Of a stretch of DNA of 9,534 nt, positions 8,576 to 9,534 are shown in pieces (position 1 is the stretch's first letter; each line of letters starts with the position of its first letter). The position numbers were made by a program, and so were the translations under genes. Below the pieces are notes generated by a model. That model had not been told where the DNA came from. It saw only the letters and a list, made by a program, of their open reading frames with translations, and did no database searches. The DNA comes from Bacteroidales bacterium UBA3834 (GTDB lineage Bacteria; Bacteroidota; Bacteroidia; Bacteroidales; P3): assembly GCA_002392965.1 (NCBI GenBank), contig DGIA01000019.1:1-9534 (forward strand), read 5' to 3'.

Positions 8576-9534
8576 TGATAAACATTCCCAAGCCAGATAG
8601 TTTACTTCCAGTTGTCCATCCTCTATCGAATGGATGGAACCTGTTTCTCTTTCCGTCAGAGAACACCGAATTGTTGAGGATGGATATTTTGTTTGAGGCG
8701 GGGTCGGCCTATCAGCAACATTTTTTCTGTTCCGCCGCTGCCAACAAGCTCCTCACGGTGGCCACACGCAAGATGGAAGCTGCCCGCATGGCCGAGTTTT
8801 TGGACTATCGGGGTGTCGTTATAGAGACTTCAAATGAAGTGCACCAAAGCACGCTTTCGGTCTATATGCTTCGCCGATTTGCGCCGGAAGTGCTGCCGGT
8901 TATCCATAGCATGATCACAGAACCTGCTTACGATGAGGCTGATTTTGAGTTGTGGAAGAATAAGAAAAAAAACGATATTGCCGCTCAGGAGCGACGTACT
9001 TCGGAGATGGCCCGAAGGCTTTTCTACAAGACGCTTTTCGGAAGTGAGCACCCATTGGGGATGTATGCGGGGACAGAGGATGTGGAGAGTCTGACGCTGG
9101 ACATGGTCAAACAACATCATGGGAAGTACTATCACCTCAACAAATGCACACTGGTCCTTGCCGGGAAAATTGATGATCAACTTATTGCCATTATCGATCG
9201 GCTTTTCGCATCTACTCCTCACATTGATATTGACCGGCCGCTACTTGATGTGCCTGCGGCCATTTCCTTGTCAAATCAGCCATCGTGCGACATCCATGTT
9301 CCGGAAGCTACACAGACCACACTGCGCATGGGGCGTGTTCTTCCTCTCAAATGGGACGATGTGGAGTATGCCAATCTGATGCTTTTGACCACTTTGCTGG
9401 GCGGGTATTTTGGCTCGCGTCTGATGAACAATATCCGTGAAGACAAGGGTTATACTTATGGAATATATTCACATACGCAGATATTTCGAGGAGTTATAGT
9501 TTTTTATATAACATCATTGCTGTCCACTAAAAAT
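8575..9534 (+). CDS. M16-family peptidase-like protein without HxxEH, 3' end missing
   Basis: ATG 8575 shares one base with the receptor's TGA (TGATG), indicating translational coupling. The 320 codons visible are truncated by the window edge; family members are about 410-430 aa. There is no signal peptide. N-terminal lobe: VVHPLSNGWNLFLFPS, then DILFEAGSAYQQ, where active M16 enzymes have a gGlaHflEHm segment. Here it is SAAANKLLTVATRK (residues 53-66), so the HxxEH zinc and catalytic residues are absent. FGSEHPLGMYAGTEDVESL and the second-lobe motifs LLGGYFGSRLMNNIREDKG and YTYGI (about 277-300) keep the conserved R...Y region of the family. It is therefore likely a non-catalytic M16 partner subunit, pairing with an HxxEH-bearing homolog elsewhere. 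The final codons (about 9514 onward) no longer look like the family. Confidence 0.85.
   Translation, partial: MINIPKPDSLLPVVHPLSNGWNLFLFPSENTELLRMDILFEAGSAYQQHFFCSAAANKLLTVATRKMEAARMAEFLDYRGVVIETSNEVHQSTLSVYMLRRFAPEVLPVIHSMITEPAYDEADFELWKNKKKNDIAAQERRTSEMARRLFYKTLFGSEHPLGMYAGTEDVESLTLDMVKQHHGKYYHLNKCTLVLAGKIDDQLIAIIDRLFASTPHIDIDRPLLDVPAAISLSNQPSCDIHVPEATQTTLRMGRVLPLKWDDVEYANLMLLTTLLGGYFGSRLMNNIREDKGYTYGIYSHTQIFRGVIVFYITSLLSTKN
9513..9534. mobile_element. Possible insertion-sequence terminus at the window edge
   Basis: M16 similarity appears to continue through VFYIT (to 9513) and then gives way to SLLSTKN instead of the expected STEVG-like residues. The bases here include GCTGTCCACTAAAAAT, whose complement (ATTTTTAGTGGACAGC) resembles what I recall of IS ends in Bacteroidales. 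Only about 20 bases are visible, without transposase or target duplication, so this is a weak call. A plain assembly edge or ordinary family divergence would explain it too. Confidence 0.25.

Noticed and set aside
8830..9222. Minus-strand open frame within the M16 gene
   Set aside because: The plus strand encodes clear M16-family sequence here; the minus-strand protein shows no domain or start context.

Overview
The window reads as a chromosomal segment of a Bacteroidota bacterium, most likely order Bacteroidales. The signs are a GyrA of the Bacteroidetes type, a Bacteroidetes-style promoter (TAnnTTTG -7 box) before gyrA, AT-rich leaders without strong Shine-Dalgarno sites before most genes, a TonB-dependent receptor with a carboxypeptidase-regulatory-like N-terminal domain, and small lipoproteins of a type common in Bacteroides/Prevotella relatives. 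I cannot assign genus or species. All supported genes are on the + strand.

Region 1 (about 1-1912) is an AT-rich accessory cluster. It starts with two very small exported-protein ORFs (one with a lipobox and a possible frameshift), separated by a 16-bp perfect palindrome. Three divergent, apparently paralogous lipoprotein genes follow. The first and third end in the same 41-bp sequence, identical at the nucleotide level and GC-rich, although the homologous codons just upstream differ at every degenerate codon compared. The middle paralog lacks this tail. A strong intrinsic terminator (1971-2007) closes the cluster.

Region 2 (about 2008-6104) is housekeeping: a 5' region with a potential G-quadruplex and a recognisable promoter, then gyrA (DNA gyrase subunit A) and, 24 bp later, an exported TPR protein, ended by a second strong terminator. 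Both genes are GC-rich with strongly biased codons: TTA, CTA and TCA are absent from both, so the antisense register stays open across the pair.

Region 3 (6149-9534) is an envelope operon: a TonB-dependent outer-membrane receptor starting at GTG, overlapping by one base (TGATG) an M16-family peptidase-like gene that lacks the HxxEH zinc site and runs off the window. Similarity to the M16 family seems to stop about 20-25 bases before the edge, where the sequence may enter an insertion-sequence end.

The best candidate for something undescribed is the lipoprotein cluster with its sharply bounded, nucleotide-identical 3' tail, which looks like a recombination or gene-conversion anchor for exchanging variable lipoprotein bodies. 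The rest is recognisable biology with some unusual details.
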